NCBI GenBank assembly: GCA_002500745.1
Contig: DLST01000017.1
Location: forward strand, 192,441-256,440
DNA: 64,000 nt
Direction: 5' to 3'
From: Sphingobacterium sp. UBA7855
GTDB taxonomy: Bacteria; Bacteroidota; Bacteroidia; Sphingobacteriales; Sphingobacteriaceae
This document shows positions 17,417 through 26,402 of this stretch, in pieces (within the stretch, counting starts at the first letter, position 1; every line of letters starts with the position of its first letter). A model generated the notes under the pieces. The model did no database searches, was not told the DNA's origin, and was given only the letters and a program-made list of their open reading frames with translations. Both the position numbers and the translations under genes were made by a program.

Positions 17417-18220
17417 TCATCGGATTACTTTATATCGCGACGATACTGAAAAAGGCATTTCGACAGGTTCGTTAAAAGTAACTTTGTTAAAATTAATTTC
17501 TGTCTTAATTTCTTGGCGGCCGTCAGAAATGATCATTTTTAAAAGCATCGGAAATTCCTGTCCCGAAGCCAAAGCATATTCGCCATAATTAGCTTCCAAT
17601 AATTGTTTCTTTGAAAGTTGGGCTAATCTAAATTGATAAGGCCTATTGTTATTATTCAACCTATACAAAAAATCCAACTCATTGAGTTTACCGTCCAACT
17701 GAACCGACATTGAATCCTGCTTAAAGTTTACCTGATCAATATCAGATAAGAGATCCACAGACAGATTTGCCAGCAATAAGTCTTGTAAGTTTCCAAACGT
17801 CAGATCGGAACTGGCGAAACGGTATAGATAATCAAAAGGCTTAACCATATATTCACTTTGAAACTTATTGAGGATCTGAACACTGTCTGGAGTTATTAGA
17901 ACACGTGCCACTTCGATACCCAATGTAGCAGAAATGGAAATCCAGATTCGCTTATCCTTCTCTATTCTAATAGTTGAATTGACGTCATAATTGTCCTTTC
18001 CCAAATCAAGCCTCATTTTAGCCTTTCCCGAAAAAGTCGAATAATCCAAATTGTTCAAAAAAAGATGGCGTAAACTATTTTTCTTTGCCTCTCTGGTATT
18101 ATCCTTTATCGTCAATTCGTTTTGAGCCCTCAGCTCAGCTTCTTTCAGCATCCTCTTCTTCGAACTACAGGAAGAGAGCAAAACCATTACAGCACAAGCC
18201 CAAACAATTTTATTCCACAT
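17417..18220 (-). CDS. DUF4292 outer-membrane lipoprotein
   Basis: From the ATG at 18220 the protein has 267 residues, with a lipoprotein signal ending LLSSC (Cys18). A longer form from a TTG at 18235 seems unlikely. The body matches the DUF4292 family, with FSGKAKMRLDLG, IWISISATLGIEVARVLITPDSVQ and a beta-rich C-terminus. This fold resembles LolA/LolB-type lipoprotein carriers, so a role in lipoprotein insertion in the outer membrane is possible; that is an inference from fold similarity. The start overlaps the end of the TPR gene by 11 bp, showing an operon with it and with the EnvC-like gene. Confidence 0.82.
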   Translation of the reverse strand: MWNKIVWACAVMVLLSSCSSKKRMLKEAELRAQNELTIKDNTREAKKNSLRHLFLNNLDYSTFSGKAKMRLDLGKDNYDVNSTIRIEKDKRIWISISATLGIEVARVLITPDSVQILNKFQSEYMVKPFDYLYRFASSDLTFGNLQDLLLANLSVDLLSDIDQVNFKQDSMSVQLDGKLNELDFLYRLNNNNRPYQFRLAQLSKKQLLEANYGEYALASGQEFPMLLKMIISDGRQEIKTEINFNKVTFNEPVEMPFSVSSRYKVIR

Positions 18221-19928
18221 AACTTTTTGTGTCAATCTTCTTTTTCAATTTCAGCTTATTATCATCCGAATCCACTCCCTTTTCCAAAGCCAAAGTCCAT
18301 TGTTTAACGGCATCGCTTTTTTTCCCTAACTTAAACAGAATATCACCATAATGTTCCAGCAACACCGAAGTTTGTGGGATAGTATTTTTTAATGCCTTTT
18401 GAATCCAAACCAATGCTTCGTCATATTTTCCATCGGCAAATAGCACCCAAGCATAAGTATCCTCAAACGTACCATTATTGGGTTGCAAATCTGTTGCCAT
18501 AGCAGCATATTTCGTAGCCTCATCAAGTCGTTCCTTTCTTAACGACAAATAGTAGGCTAAATTGTTCATTGCTGTCACATTTGTACTATCGAGTCGGATA
18601 GCTTCCATGTACGCTGCGTCGGAGGCTTTATACATTTTGAGCGAGTTATAAATATCACCCAATCCGCCATAGATATTTGCCTGTAAGAATGGAGATTCCT
18701 CCTGTGCATTATTCAATGCTGCTTCCATAAACTTCCGACTATTTTCCATATCCTTCTTCATCAGATAAGCCATACTGGTAAAATAGAGTATTGTAGCGTT
18801 ATTGGGCACATAATGCAAAGCCTCTCCACCATGAGCGATTGCCTGATCAAATTCACCTTTATCCATATCCAAGCTCATTAACATTCGCCAGGCATCGATC
18901 TGATAGGGGTTCATACTAACCGCTACTGCCAAAGAGCTTTGGGCAGCAGTTTTATCATCTTTTAGCCATAGTACCTGTCCTTTTGCCATATGGCTTTCAG
19001 CAATCCGCGGATGAACCTCCACCAGGATATTAGCCAGTTCGAGTAATTGATCCGGTGTATAAGGCCCCTTGGGATTTAATAAAGTCATTATTATCCGATT
19101 TTTATCAGCAAAGTCTATCTTTTTAGACTGAAACCCCTGTTTGAGCGCATCAAGGGATAACTTGAGCTTTTTATCAAATCGATATAGATCGGCTAAGTCA
19201 AAATAGAGAAAGTCTTCTTTTGTGGTGAGAATTCCTTTATTGATATATTCCAGTGCTAACTTCGAGTTTTTGGAAAGATTATACGCTTGTGCCAGCTGAC
19301 CATACACCTGGGCTAAAGAAGTCCCTTTATCTGCCCAGGGCTTTAAAAGCTCTATGACACTTTTATAATTGCCCGCATCATTCAACAAGACACTACCGAC
19401 CATATCCAACGTATCTGAAGAACCAGCAATTTCTTTAGTTTTATAAAAGTACTCTAAAGCCACATCTTTATATCCGCCATTAAAAAGAAGCATGATGCGT
19501 TCTCGTTTAAGCGACGCGGTGTTATTATCGTCCTGATCAATCAGCTTATCAAGATAAATCAATGCACTGTCTGCATCATTTTTACTTTTAAATGCGTCGA
19601 CCGCGAAACTCAGATATTCTGGCTTAGACTGAATATCCAGCGCTTGCTTAATGGCTTGAATCGCTCCATCCTGATTTCTCATCTGAGCAAGAAGAATCGC
19701 TTTAGTAAAATAGATATCGTCTGCCTGCGGAAAGTCTGCGATGATAGCGTCAAGAGAATCCATACCCGGTCCAATTTTGCCTTGCTTCAATATCTCTTGC
19801 ACATTTTTAAATCGGGCATCATATGGTTTTGTTTTCCTATCTTGTGATTGCGCGTGCAATGAATTCACGACCAAAAGGAACACGCCAATAAAACTTAAAA
19901 ATCGTTCATTCAAAAAATTAAATCTCAT
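18210..19928 (-). CDS. Tetratricopeptide-repeat protein, secreted
   Basis: A 572-residue protein with a signal peptide (about 1-27, ending LHAQS) and about ten TPR-like helical pairs, clearest at 345-560, for example DAWRMLMSLDMDKGEFDQAIAHGGEALHYVPNN and ALVWIQKALKNTIPQTSVLLEHYGDILFKLGKK. TPR arrays bind other proteins; here the partner may be the adjacent DUF4292 lipoprotein, whose gene overlaps the 3' end. It should act in the periplasm or at the outer membrane. No catalytic domain is visible. Confidence 0.88.
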   Translation of the reverse strand: MRFNFLNERFLSFIGVFLLVVNSLHAQSQDRKTKPYDARFKNVQEILKQGKIGPGMDSLDAIIADFPQADDIYFTKAILLAQMRNQDGAIQAIKQALDIQSKPEYLSFAVDAFKSKNDADSALIYLDKLIDQDDNNTASLKRERIMLLFNGGYKDVALEYFYKTKEIAGSSDTLDMVGSVLLNDAGNYKSVIELLKPWADKGTSLAQVYGQLAQAYNLSKNSKLALEYINKGILTTKEDFLYFDLADLYRFDKKLKLSLDALKQGFQSKKIDFADKNRIIMTLLNPKGPYTPDQLLELANILVEVHPRIAESHMAKGQVLWLKDDKTAAQSSLAVAVSMNPYQIDAWRMLMSLDMDKGEFDQAIAHGGEALHYVPNNATILYFTSMAYLMKKDMENSRKFMEAALNNAQEESPFLQANIYGGLGDIYNSLKMYKASDAAYMEAIRLDSTNVTAMNNLAYYLSLRKERLDEATKYAAMATDLQPNNGTFEDTYAWVLFADGKYDEALVWIQKALKNTIPQTSVLLEHYGDILFKLGKKSDAVKQWTLALEKGVDSDDNKLKLKKKIDTKSYVE

Positions 19929-20072
19929 CTACTTCCGCTAAATAATTAAAAATTTGTTCCTGCAATATACTAACTAATGTAACAATATTCATTCGAGGTA
20001 GTTGTAAAAATATTGAGATTAGCGGGTGGTGTAATAAATTCGACTCGTATTCAGCAAAATAAGTAAAATAGA

Positions 20073-20104
20073 TTTTAAAATATAGAATATTAGATGTACC
20101 TTTG
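20073..20104 (+). promoter_or_regulatory. Promoter of the rplM operon
   Basis: TTTT at 20073 and a perfect -7 element TACCTTTG (20097-20104) are 20 bases apart. Confidence 0.65.
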
Positions 20105-20108
20105 CAGA

Positions 20109-20123
20109 CCCTTGAGATAAGGG
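20109..20123 (+). promoter_or_regulatory. Small hairpin at the 5' end of the rplM mRNA
   Basis: CCCTT pairs with AAGGG over the loop GAGAT, directly at the predicted transcription start. It could be a 5' stabiliser or part of an autoregulatory site for ribosomal protein L13; neither is shown. Confidence 0.35.
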
Positions 20124-20162
20124 AAAGAAAAATTTTTTAATAAATTATTTAAACAAAAGCAA

Positions 20163-20606
20163 GTGAATACGTTAAGTTACAAAACTGTCTCTGCCAACAA
20201 GAACACCGTTAACAAAGAGTGGATCGTTGTTGACGCTGAAGGAGAGATTTTGGGGCGTTTGGCGAGCAACATCGCGAAAGTAATTCGTGGTAAGCACAAG
20301 CCTACATTCACCCCACACGTAGACTGTGGAGATAACGTGATTGTTATCAATGCAGACAAAATCAAATTGACCGGAAACAAATTAGGTGACAAAGTTTACG
20401 TACGCTACACTGGATATCCAGGTGGTCAGCGTTTTGTTTCTCCTAAAGAGTTAATGGCTAAATTCCCTGAGCGCATCATTGAAAAAGCTGTTCGTGGTAT
20501 GCTTCCTAAAAACCGTTTAGGTCGTCAATTGTTTAAGAACCTTTACGTTTATGCTGGTACTGAGCACAAGCATGAAGCACAAAATCCAAAACCAGTTAAA
20601 TTTTAA
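20163..20606 (+). CDS. rplM: 50S ribosomal protein L13 (uL13)
   Basis: A 147-residue protein with the classical L13 core: [30 protein letters not shown], then VRYTGYPGG and [13 protein letters not shown]. It binds 23S rRNA early in large-subunit assembly. The start is a GTG at 20163; an extra N-terminal segment precedes the core, as usual in Bacteroidota. It heads the rplM-rpsI-rpsB cluster, with rpsI 11 bp downstream. Confidence 0.98.
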   Translation: MNTLSYKTVSANKNTVNKEWIVVDAEGEILGRLASNIAKVIRGKHKPTFTPHVDCGDNVIVINADKIKLTGNKLGDKVYVRYTGYPGGQRFVSPKELMAKFPERIIEKAVRGMLPKNRLGRQLFKNLYVYAGTEHKHEAQNPKPVKF

Positions 20607-20610
20607 GGAG
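20605..20610 (+). promoter_or_regulatory. Shine-Dalgarno site of rpsI
   Basis: AAGGAG lies 7 bases before the rpsI ATG and overlaps the rplM stop codon. Most genes of the window lack such a site. Confidence 0.8.
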
Positions 20611-20617
20611 AATCGAC

Positions 20618-21004
20618 ATGTCAACAACTAATACTTCAGGAAGAAGAAAAACTGCTGTTGCCCGCATTTACTTAACTGCTGGTAGCGGAAACATAATCAT
20701 AAACGGTAAAGACTACAAAGAGTATTTCCCAACATTACCTTTGCAATACATCGCTACTCAATCTTTGAACGTAGCTGGTGAATTAGCAAACTTTGATGTA
20801 AAAGTAAACGTTAACGGAGGTGGTGTTAAAGGTCAAGCAGAAGCTGTTCGCTTAGCGATCGCAAAAGCATTGGTTGAGCTTAACCCAGAAGTTAAACCTG
20901 CATTACGTGCTAAAGGTTTAGTAACGCGTGATGACCGTATGGTTGAGCGTAAGAAACCAGGACGTCGTAAAGCTCGTAGAAGATTCCAATTCAGTAAACG
21001 TTAA
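20618..21004 (+). CDS. rpsI: 30S ribosomal protein S9 (uS9)
   Basis: A 128-residue protein with the S9 features GRRKTAVARIYLTAGSGNIIING near the start, GGGVKGQAEAVRLAIAKALV in the middle, and the C-terminal KKPGRRKARRRFQFSKR, whose last residues reach the P-site tRNA. It follows rplM by 11 bp, the usual pairing, and is preceded by a good Shine-Dalgarno sequence. Confidence 0.98.
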   Translation: MSTTNTSGRRKTAVARIYLTAGSGNIIINGKDYKEYFPTLPLQYIATQSLNVAGELANFDVKVNVNGGGVKGQAEAVRLAIAKALVELNPEVKPALRAKGLVTRDDRMVERKKPGRRKARRRFQFSKR

Positions 21005-21006
21005 TC

Positions 21007-21014
21007 AAAGGAGG
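21007..21014 (+). promoter_or_regulatory. Shine-Dalgarno site of rpsB
   Basis: AAAGGAGG, an almost ideal match to the 16S rRNA 3' end, lies 8 bases before the rpsB ATG. Confidence 0.85.
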
Positions 21015-21022
21015 ATCAAAAA

Positions 21023-21820
21023 ATGGCAAGAACTACTTATCAAGATTTATTGGATGCAGGTGTGCACTTTGGTCACCTTACACGTAAATGGGATCCGAAA
21101 ATGGCTAAGTACATTTTCATGGAGCGCAACGGTATCCACATCATTGACTTGAACAAAACACTTACGAAGTTAGAAGAAGCTGCATCAGCTATCAAACAAA
21201 TCGTAAAATCAGGTCGCAAAGTTTTATTCGTAGCTACGAAAAAACAAGCAAAAGAGATCATCGCACAACAAGCAAAAGAGGTTAACATGCCTTTCGTGAC
21301 TGAGCGTTGGTTAGGTGGTATGCTTACAAACTTCGCTACAGTTCGTAAGTCTATCAAAAAAATGTCTAACATTGACAAAATGCAAAAAGATGGTACTTAC
21401 GATGTATTGTCTAAAAAAGAGAAGTTGATGATTCAACGTGAGCGTATCAAATTAGAAAATCTTTTAGGAGGTATCGCTGATTTGAACCGTTTGCCAGCTG
21501 CTTTATTCATCATCGATGTGAAAAAAGAACACATCGCTGTTTCTGAAGCAATGAAATTGAACATCCCTACTTTTGCAATGGTAGATACAAACTCTGATCC
21601 TTCGAACATTGATTTCCCAATCCCTGCAAACGATGACGCTAGCAAATCTATTAGCTTAATCGCAGGTATCATTGGTCAAGCAATCCAAGAAGGTTTGGAC
21701 GAGCGCAAACGCGACAAAGAAGAAGAAGCTGAAAAAGATGCTGCTGCTGCTAAAGCAAAAGCTGATAATGGTGAAGCTTCAGAAGCTAAACGTCCTCGCA
21801 AAGCGAAAGACGGAGAATAA
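21023..21820 (+). CDS. rpsB: 30S ribosomal protein S2 (uS2)
   Basis: A 265-residue S2 with DAGVHFGHLTRKWDPKMAKYIF at the start, VLFVATKKQAKEII, TERWLGGMLTNF and DTNSDPSNIDFPIPANDD. The last 40 residues are a charged Glu/Lys/Ala tail. S2 joins the 30S subunit late and helps bind S1. It stands 18 bp behind rpsI, and tsf follows after a structured 193-bp gap, so the common rpsB-tsf pair is kept. Confidence 0.98.
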   Translation: MARTTYQDLLDAGVHFGHLTRKWDPKMAKYIFMERNGIHIIDLNKTLTKLEEAASAIKQIVKSGRKVLFVATKKQAKEIIAQQAKEVNMPFVTERWLGGMLTNFATVRKSIKKMSNIDKMQKDGTYDVLSKKEKLMIQRERIKLENLLGGIADLNRLPAALFIIDVKKEHIAVSEAMKLNIPTFAMVDTNSDPSNIDFPIPANDDASKSISLIAGIIGQAIQEGLDERKRDKEEEAEKDAAAAKAKADNGEASEAKRPRKAKDGE

Positions 21821-21832
21821 TATTTTTATTCC

Positions 21833-21904
21833 AAACCGGATGGCGTAGCGTTAGTTTCTGGAAAAGTTTACTTTTCTTGAACTAGCCTATCTGTCCGGTT
21901 TTTT
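21833..21904 (+). terminator. Long imperfect hairpin between rpsB and tsf
   Basis: AAACCGGA (21833-21840) pairs with TCCGGTTT (21894-21901), and inside it GAAAAGT pairs with ACTTTTC, with a partly paired section between. Several T follow. It could be a partial terminator or an mRNA processing site that sets the rpsB:tsf ratio. The folding was judged by eye. Confidence 0.5.
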
Positions 21905-22013
21905 GTTTAACAGAACCCGTTTAGTAAGAATGTTAAACTTCATATTAGCTTAACCTTTTTTAAGTTAATATTGTACAAATTTTAGTCGTAAATAATAACA
22001 AAAAGAAATAAAC

Positions 22014-22850
22014 ATGTCAGTACAAATTTCTGCATCAGATGTAAACAAATTGCGTCAACAAACTGGCGCTGGTATGATGGATTGTAAAAAAGCTTTGGTT
22101 GAGTCTAATGGTGACTTTGAAGCTGCTGTAGATTACTTGCGTAAAAAAGGCGCTAAAGTAGCTGCTAGCCGTCAGGATCGCGACTCTAACGAAGGTGTTA
22201 TCATCGCTAAAGCTACTGCTGATGGCAAATCAGGTATTGTAGTTGAAGTTAACTGTGAAACTGACTTCGTAGCTAAAAACGCAGACTTCGTAGCCTTCGC
22301 TGAAAAAATTGCAGATATCGCATTAAACAATAAACCTGCTTCTTTGGAAGAATTAAAAGGTTTGGAACTTGATGGCAAAAATATCGCTGATTCTTTAATC
22401 GAGCAAACTGGTGTCATTGGTGAGAAAATTGACGTTTCTAAATACGAAACAATCACTGCTGAAAAAGTTATCGCTTATATTCATGGTAACTACCGTTTAG
22501 GTGTATTGGTTGGTCTTTCTGCTGATGCAGCTGGTGCTGAAGAAGCTGGTAAAGATGTGGCAATGCAAATTGCTGCAATGAACCCTATTGCAATTGATAA
22601 AGACGGTGTTGATCAAAACACAATCGAGCGTGAAATCGCTATTGCAAAAGAACAAATCATCGCTGAAGGAAAACCAGCTGAAATGGCTGAAAAAATTGCT
22701 CAAGGTAAATTGAACAAATTCTTCAAAGATACAACCTTGTTAAACCAAGAGTTTGTAAAAGATTCTTCTAAAAACATCGCGCAATTCTTAGATTCTGTTT
22801 CTAAAGGATTGACTGTAACTGCTTTCAAACGCGTACAATTAGGCGCATAA
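22014..22850 (+). CDS. tsf: Translation elongation factor Ts
   Basis: A 278-residue EF-Ts, which exchanges GDP for GTP on EF-Tu. The N-terminal domain reads LRQQTGAGMMDCKKALVESNGDFEAAVDYLRKKG, followed by VEVNCETDFVAKN. The length is typical of the compact two-subdomain type. No Shine-Dalgarno site is visible, unlike rpsB. It is followed by a strong terminator. Confidence 0.98.
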   Translation: MSVQISASDVNKLRQQTGAGMMDCKKALVESNGDFEAAVDYLRKKGAKVAASRQDRDSNEGVIIAKATADGKSGIVVEVNCETDFVAKNADFVAFAEKIADIALNNKPASLEELKGLELDGKNIADSLIEQTGVIGEKIDVSKYETITAEKVIAYIHGNYRLGVLVGLSADAAGAEEAGKDVAMQIAAMNPIAIDKDGVDQNTIEREIAIAKEQIIAEGKPAEMAEKIAQGKLNKFFKDTTLLNQEFVKDSSKNIAQFLDSVSKGLTVTAFKRVQLGA

Positions 22851-22895
22851 GCATATTTCCATGCTATTCTATTATTAGAAATGGAAACATTTTAA

Positions 22896-22929
22896 AACAG
22901 GGGCTATTCATCGAGTAGCCCCTGTTTTT
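22896..22929 (+). terminator. Terminator of tsf
   Basis: AACAGGGGCTA pairs with TAGCCCCTGTT over a 9-base loop and is followed by a T run. Confidence 0.9.
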
Positions 22930-23034
22930 ATTTATATCTCCTCCATCCAGTTCCCAACTGTTATCGCTTAAATCCATTTTTATTTTATTTCTAAATTTTA
23001 TGTAACTTAAGGACACATAAAAAACTGACAGCAT

Positions 23035-23904
23035 ATGGGCATGTTAAAGGAGAACGCACTAAAAGGAAAGCGAATATTAATCACGGGTGGTGGCACAGGG
23101 CTAGGAAAAGCGATGACAGATTACTTTCTTGAGCTTGGAGCCTCTTGTCTGATTACAAGTCGCAAAGAGGATATTATACAACAGACAGCAAAAGAATTAT
23201 CAGAAAAACATCAGGCAAAATGTCTTGCTGTGGCGGGGGATGTTCGCAATTATGATGATGTTGAACACGTCGTTTCCTATGGATATGAGCATTTCGGTGG
23301 AATAGATATTCTCATAAATAATGCCGCTGGAAATTTTATCTCCCCTACCGAACGTTTAAGCCATCGAGCCTTTGAATCTGTCATTGGAATTGTCCTTCAA
23401 GGGAGTATAAATTATACCCTCGCGCTGGGAAAAAGGTGGATCTCGCAAAATGAACAAAATAAGGCTGTACTGAGTATTGTCACAACCTATGCGTGGACTG
23501 GATCTGGATATGTAGTACCATCTGCAACTGCCAAGGCTGGAGTTCTAGCACTCACCCGTTCGCTAGCTGTGGAATGGGGAAAAAAAGGGATACGACTAAA
23601 CGCTATCGCACCAGGCCCATTTCAAACCTCCGGAGCCATGGAACGCTTGTTGCCTGGTGAATTGGGCCAACTTCTCTCCCCAACCAAACGTATCCCTTTG
23701 GGTCGCTTGGGTGAACTACAGGAACTTGCTAATCTCGCGGCCTATTTAGTATCTGACTACGCAAGTTATATCAATGGTGATGTCATTACTATAGATGGTG
23801 GAGAGTGGCTTAAAGGAGCAGGAGAGTTTAATGGTTTGGATATTATTCCCGAAGATCAATGGGATTCTATTGAAAAGATGACCCGAAACGCAAAAAGCAC
23901 CTAA
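23035..23904 (+). CDS. SDR oxidoreductase, 2,4-dienoyl-CoA reductase type
   Basis: A 289-residue short-chain dehydrogenase with the Rossmann motif TGGGTGLG (17-24) and NNAAGN (95-100). The classical Y-x-x-x-K is absent: Ser163 stands four residues before Lys167. Instead it has TTYAWTGSGYVVPSATAKAG, in which Tyr152 and Lys167 are 15 residues apart as in mitochondrial 2,4-dienoyl-CoA reductase, and the following NAIAPGPFQTSGAMERL also matches. It probably uses NADPH to reduce dienoyl-CoA intermediates of unsaturated fatty acids. The start could also be the ATG at 23041. It is a single-gene unit. Confidence 0.82.
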   Translation: MGMLKENALKGKRILITGGGTGLGKAMTDYFLELGASCLITSRKEDIIQQTAKELSEKHQAKCLAVAGDVRNYDDVEHVVSYGYEHFGGIDILINNAAGNFISPTERLSHRAFESVIGIVLQGSINYTLALGKRWISQNEQNKAVLSIVTTYAWTGSGYVVPSATAKAGVLALTRSLAVEWGKKGIRLNAIAPGPFQTSGAMERLLPGELGQLLSPTKRIPLGRLGELQELANLAAYLVSDYASYINGDVITIDGGEWLKGAGEFNGLDIIPEDQWDSIEKMTRNAKST

Positions 23905-24008
23905 TAATATTTTAAGAACAACAAATGATTTACACTTTATCGTGGATGTAAATTCATAATTGTTGCATTACAACAAAAGGAAAAATTAAGTGTTTATTCT
24001 ATTTTTCT

Positions 24009-24016
24009 TAGGTTTG
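24009..24016 (+). promoter_or_regulatory. -7 element before the AraC-family gene
   Basis: TAGGTTTG matches TAnnTTTG exactly; no TTTG is seen at the -33 distance. Confidence 0.4.
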
Positions 24017-24047
24017 TAGTTGGTATTTATTCAGCAGCATCGTACAT

Positions 24048-24869
24048 ATGACGGATTTATCTTTCGCTTCTCAGAAAATCAAGCAAAAACAAAAAATAGA
24101 ACTAAATAAAACAGGCTTTGATTTCGCTTTAGTATATATACTGGAGGGATCGGTCCTGTCTAAAGAAAATAAGTTGAAATTTTCAAAAGGAAATTTACTC
24201 TTTTTGAATAAGACCTGTGAAACACTTGAAACTAAGAAAGATGCAATGGTATTCGTCCTCTATTTTTCCAGTTCCTATTTTAAAGATCTTCATTTTATAC
24301 AGCAAAATTTCAGACTTTCTTACAGTCCGGTGGAAATTTTCAATTCGAAGACATTTTTAAATAGGAGCCTATCGCTGAAGAAAGAAAATAAAAAATTGAC
24401 GGAGCAGGTATTCGGCCTAATACATCAATATGACCGTGAGGACGCAACGACTTCTATTTTCATATTCCACCAAATTATGTCTCTTTTTGCTTTAGTGGAA
24501 AATATTGTAAAAGACCTGGGCCTGCCTATTCATGCATCTTATGAAATGTCTCAAGAAATCGATCAATATATTCAGCAAAACATTTATTTTCCCGACAAAT
24601 TACAAATTAAGTCAATCGCCGATCAGTTTCAAATTTCCGCTAATTATTTTGGTGCATTTTTTAAAAAGCGATATGCTGTGAGTTATAAGACGTATATCGA
24701 TGATATTCGAATTAAACTTATCGAAGACAGGTTAGCTTCCAATACCTATAGCATGAAACAAATTGTAGAAGAACTTGGATTTAACGATGAGAGTCACTTG
24801 ACTAATTTTTATAAGAAAAAACGAAATGTTACACCAAGCTCTTATAAGAGAGCTAAAAATAGCATTTGA
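24048..24869 (+). CDS. AraC-family transcriptional regulator
   Basis: The 273-residue protein has an N-terminal cupin-like part (about 1-120, with GNLLFLNKTCETLETKKDAMVFVLYF) and a C-terminal double helix-turn-helix (about 172-270). The second helix-turn-helix and end, IVEELGFNDESHLTNFYKKKRNVTPSSYKR, match the AraC signature. The effector is unknown. It stands alone, with no obvious target gene beside it except the upstream reductase. Confidence 0.9.
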   Translation: MTDLSFASQKIKQKQKIELNKTGFDFALVYILEGSVLSKENKLKFSKGNLLFLNKTCETLETKKDAMVFVLYFSSSYFKDLHFIQQNFRLSYSPVEIFNSKTFLNRSLSLKKENKKLTEQVFGLIHQYDREDATTSIFIFHQIMSLFALVENIVKDLGLPIHASYEMSQEIDQYIQQNIYFPDKLQIKSIADQFQISANYFGAFFKKRYAVSYKTYIDDIRIKLIEDRLASNTYSMKQIVEELGFNDESHLTNFYKKKRNVTPSSYKRAKNSI

Positions 24870-25086
24870 TAAGTTATCATGCTGAATTATACCATGGAGA
24901 CTATAATTTGGACTAAGCTGAACGGCTTCTTCTAAAACTAACATGTTCTGCCCTTTTTAAATGAAACTTTATCTTTTTGGTATTCAACTGATATTCTGAT
25001 AGCACTTGAGCCCCCACTTTGTCTAGTAAAATCCAAACTTTTTTTTATATGAACTGTTTTAATGATGAATAAAAATTAGCAGAATT

Positions 25087-25470
25087 ATGTCAAAAAAAGA
25101 ATATAGAAACGGGAAAGTTGAAGAAGACTATCCGGATAAAGAACAGGATCTTACTTTTAACAAAGACCTTGACAGTTATGAAATGGATGTCGACGGTAAC
25201 GATCCAGATTATGCTCATCCGGCTGATTACGACACTATTGCAGAGGGTGCTGTTGATGATGATTCAACCTATGACAATTCAAATCCATTTGTGGGCGATG
25301 AATATGCTTCGAAAGATGAACTTCAGGGCGAAGACTTGGATCAGGCGAACATGCGAATTGAGACTTTTGATCATGAACGGTTATCTCCTTTAGACAAGAA
25401 ATTAGCAGAGAATGAAGAAGATTTGAGAGATGATCTTGATGAAGAAGGATATCCTAAGAATGACAGATAG
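25087..25470 (+). CDS. Hypothetical highly acidic protein
   Basis: A 127-residue protein that is very rich in Asp and Glu (well over a quarter of residues) and has no signal peptide, cysteine or membrane segment. The sequence looks largely disordered, with YEMDVDGNDPDYAHPADYDT and LAENEEDLRDDLDEEGYPKND. I recognise no domain. Similar short acidic cytosolic proteins occur in Sphingobacteriaceae, but no role is known to me. A terminator follows directly. Confidence 0.7.
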   Translation: MSKKEYRNGKVEEDYPDKEQDLTFNKDLDSYEMDVDGNDPDYAHPADYDTIAEGAVDDDSTYDNSNPFVGDEYASKDELQGEDLDQANMRIETFDHERLSPLDKKLAENEEDLRDDLDEEGYPKNDR

Positions 25471-25493
25471 TTTCCGAAAAAAAAATCATTGTG

Positions 25494-25515
25494 AGGGACC
25501 AAAAGGTCCCTTTTT
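25494..25515 (+). terminator. Terminator of the acidic-protein gene
   Basis: AGGGACC pairs with GGTCCCT over an AAAA loop, followed by a T run. Confidence 0.85.
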
Positions 25516-25624
25516 CTATTTTTGAAATAAGGATCTTTAATTTAAAAAATACAGATTATAACGATCTCAACAGTAACCATAACTCCCAATTTTTACGTAA
25601 GTTTACTTTGAAGATTGTTATCAT

Positions 25625-26401
25625 ATGGAAAGTATATTACCGCTCATCCGGATCGTTGACCTCAAAAAATCGTACGGAACGAAGGAAATTTTGAAAGGAA
25701 TCAACCTCGACATATTTCCAGGCCAAGTGATCGGATATATTGGCCCAAATGGGGCAGGCAAATCCACCACTGTTAAAATATTGACAGGACTAATTGAAGA
25801 TTTTACAGGCACTGTAGAAATTAATGGTATCAACATTCAAGAAGATCCATTGGCCGTGAAAACAATGTTAGGATATGTTCCCGAGAACGCTGAATTATAT
25901 GAAGTACTGACTCCAATTGAATATTTAGATTTTGTAGGTAAGCTCTATGGAATGGAAAATAATAGTATTCTGGAACGTTCCTTAAAGTTATTGACTGCTT
26001 TTGGTCTTGAATCAAACGCGAATAATAGGATGGACACCTTCTCAAAAGGAATGCGTCAAAAAGTACTCTTGATCTCAGGAATTATTCACAACCCTCAAAT
26101 TATTGTTCTGGATGAACCCTTATCTGGACTTGATGCGAATGCCGTTATTTTTGTTAAGGAACTTATTTCCTTACTTGCAAAAGAAGGAAAAACAATTTTC
26201 TACTGCTCCCATATGATGGATGTTGTCGAAAAAGTATCCGATCGGATTTTACTTATAAACCAGGGAAGCATTATTGCGGATGGTACAATTGAAGAGCTAA
26301 AAACAGAAGCTAACGAATCTTTGGAGCATATATTTGCAAAATTAACACATAATGGCAGCAACACATTGGATGTCTCCAATATCATTAGAGCAATTCAATA
26401 G
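25625..26401 (+). CDS. ABC transporter ATP-binding protein
   Basis: A 258-residue ATPase with Walker A GPNGAGKST (40-48), a signature-like FSKGMRQK (139-146), Walker B VLDEPLSG (161-168) and the switch histidine in YCSHMMD. The closest style is the exporter group CcmA/YhaQ-type with a separate permease. The permease gene starts 2 bases after the stop codon. The substrate is unknown. Confidence 0.92.
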   Translation: MESILPLIRIVDLKKSYGTKEILKGINLDIFPGQVIGYIGPNGAGKSTTVKILTGLIEDFTGTVEINGINIQEDPLAVKTMLGYVPENAELYEVLTPIEYLDFVGKLYGMENNSILERSLKLLTAFGLESNANNRMDTFSKGMRQKVLLISGIIHNPQIIVLDEPLSGLDANAVIFVKELISLLAKEGKTIFYCSHMMDVVEKVSDRILLINQGSIIADGTIEELKTEANESLEHIFAKLTHNGSNTLDVSNIIRAIQ

Positions 26402-26402
26402 C

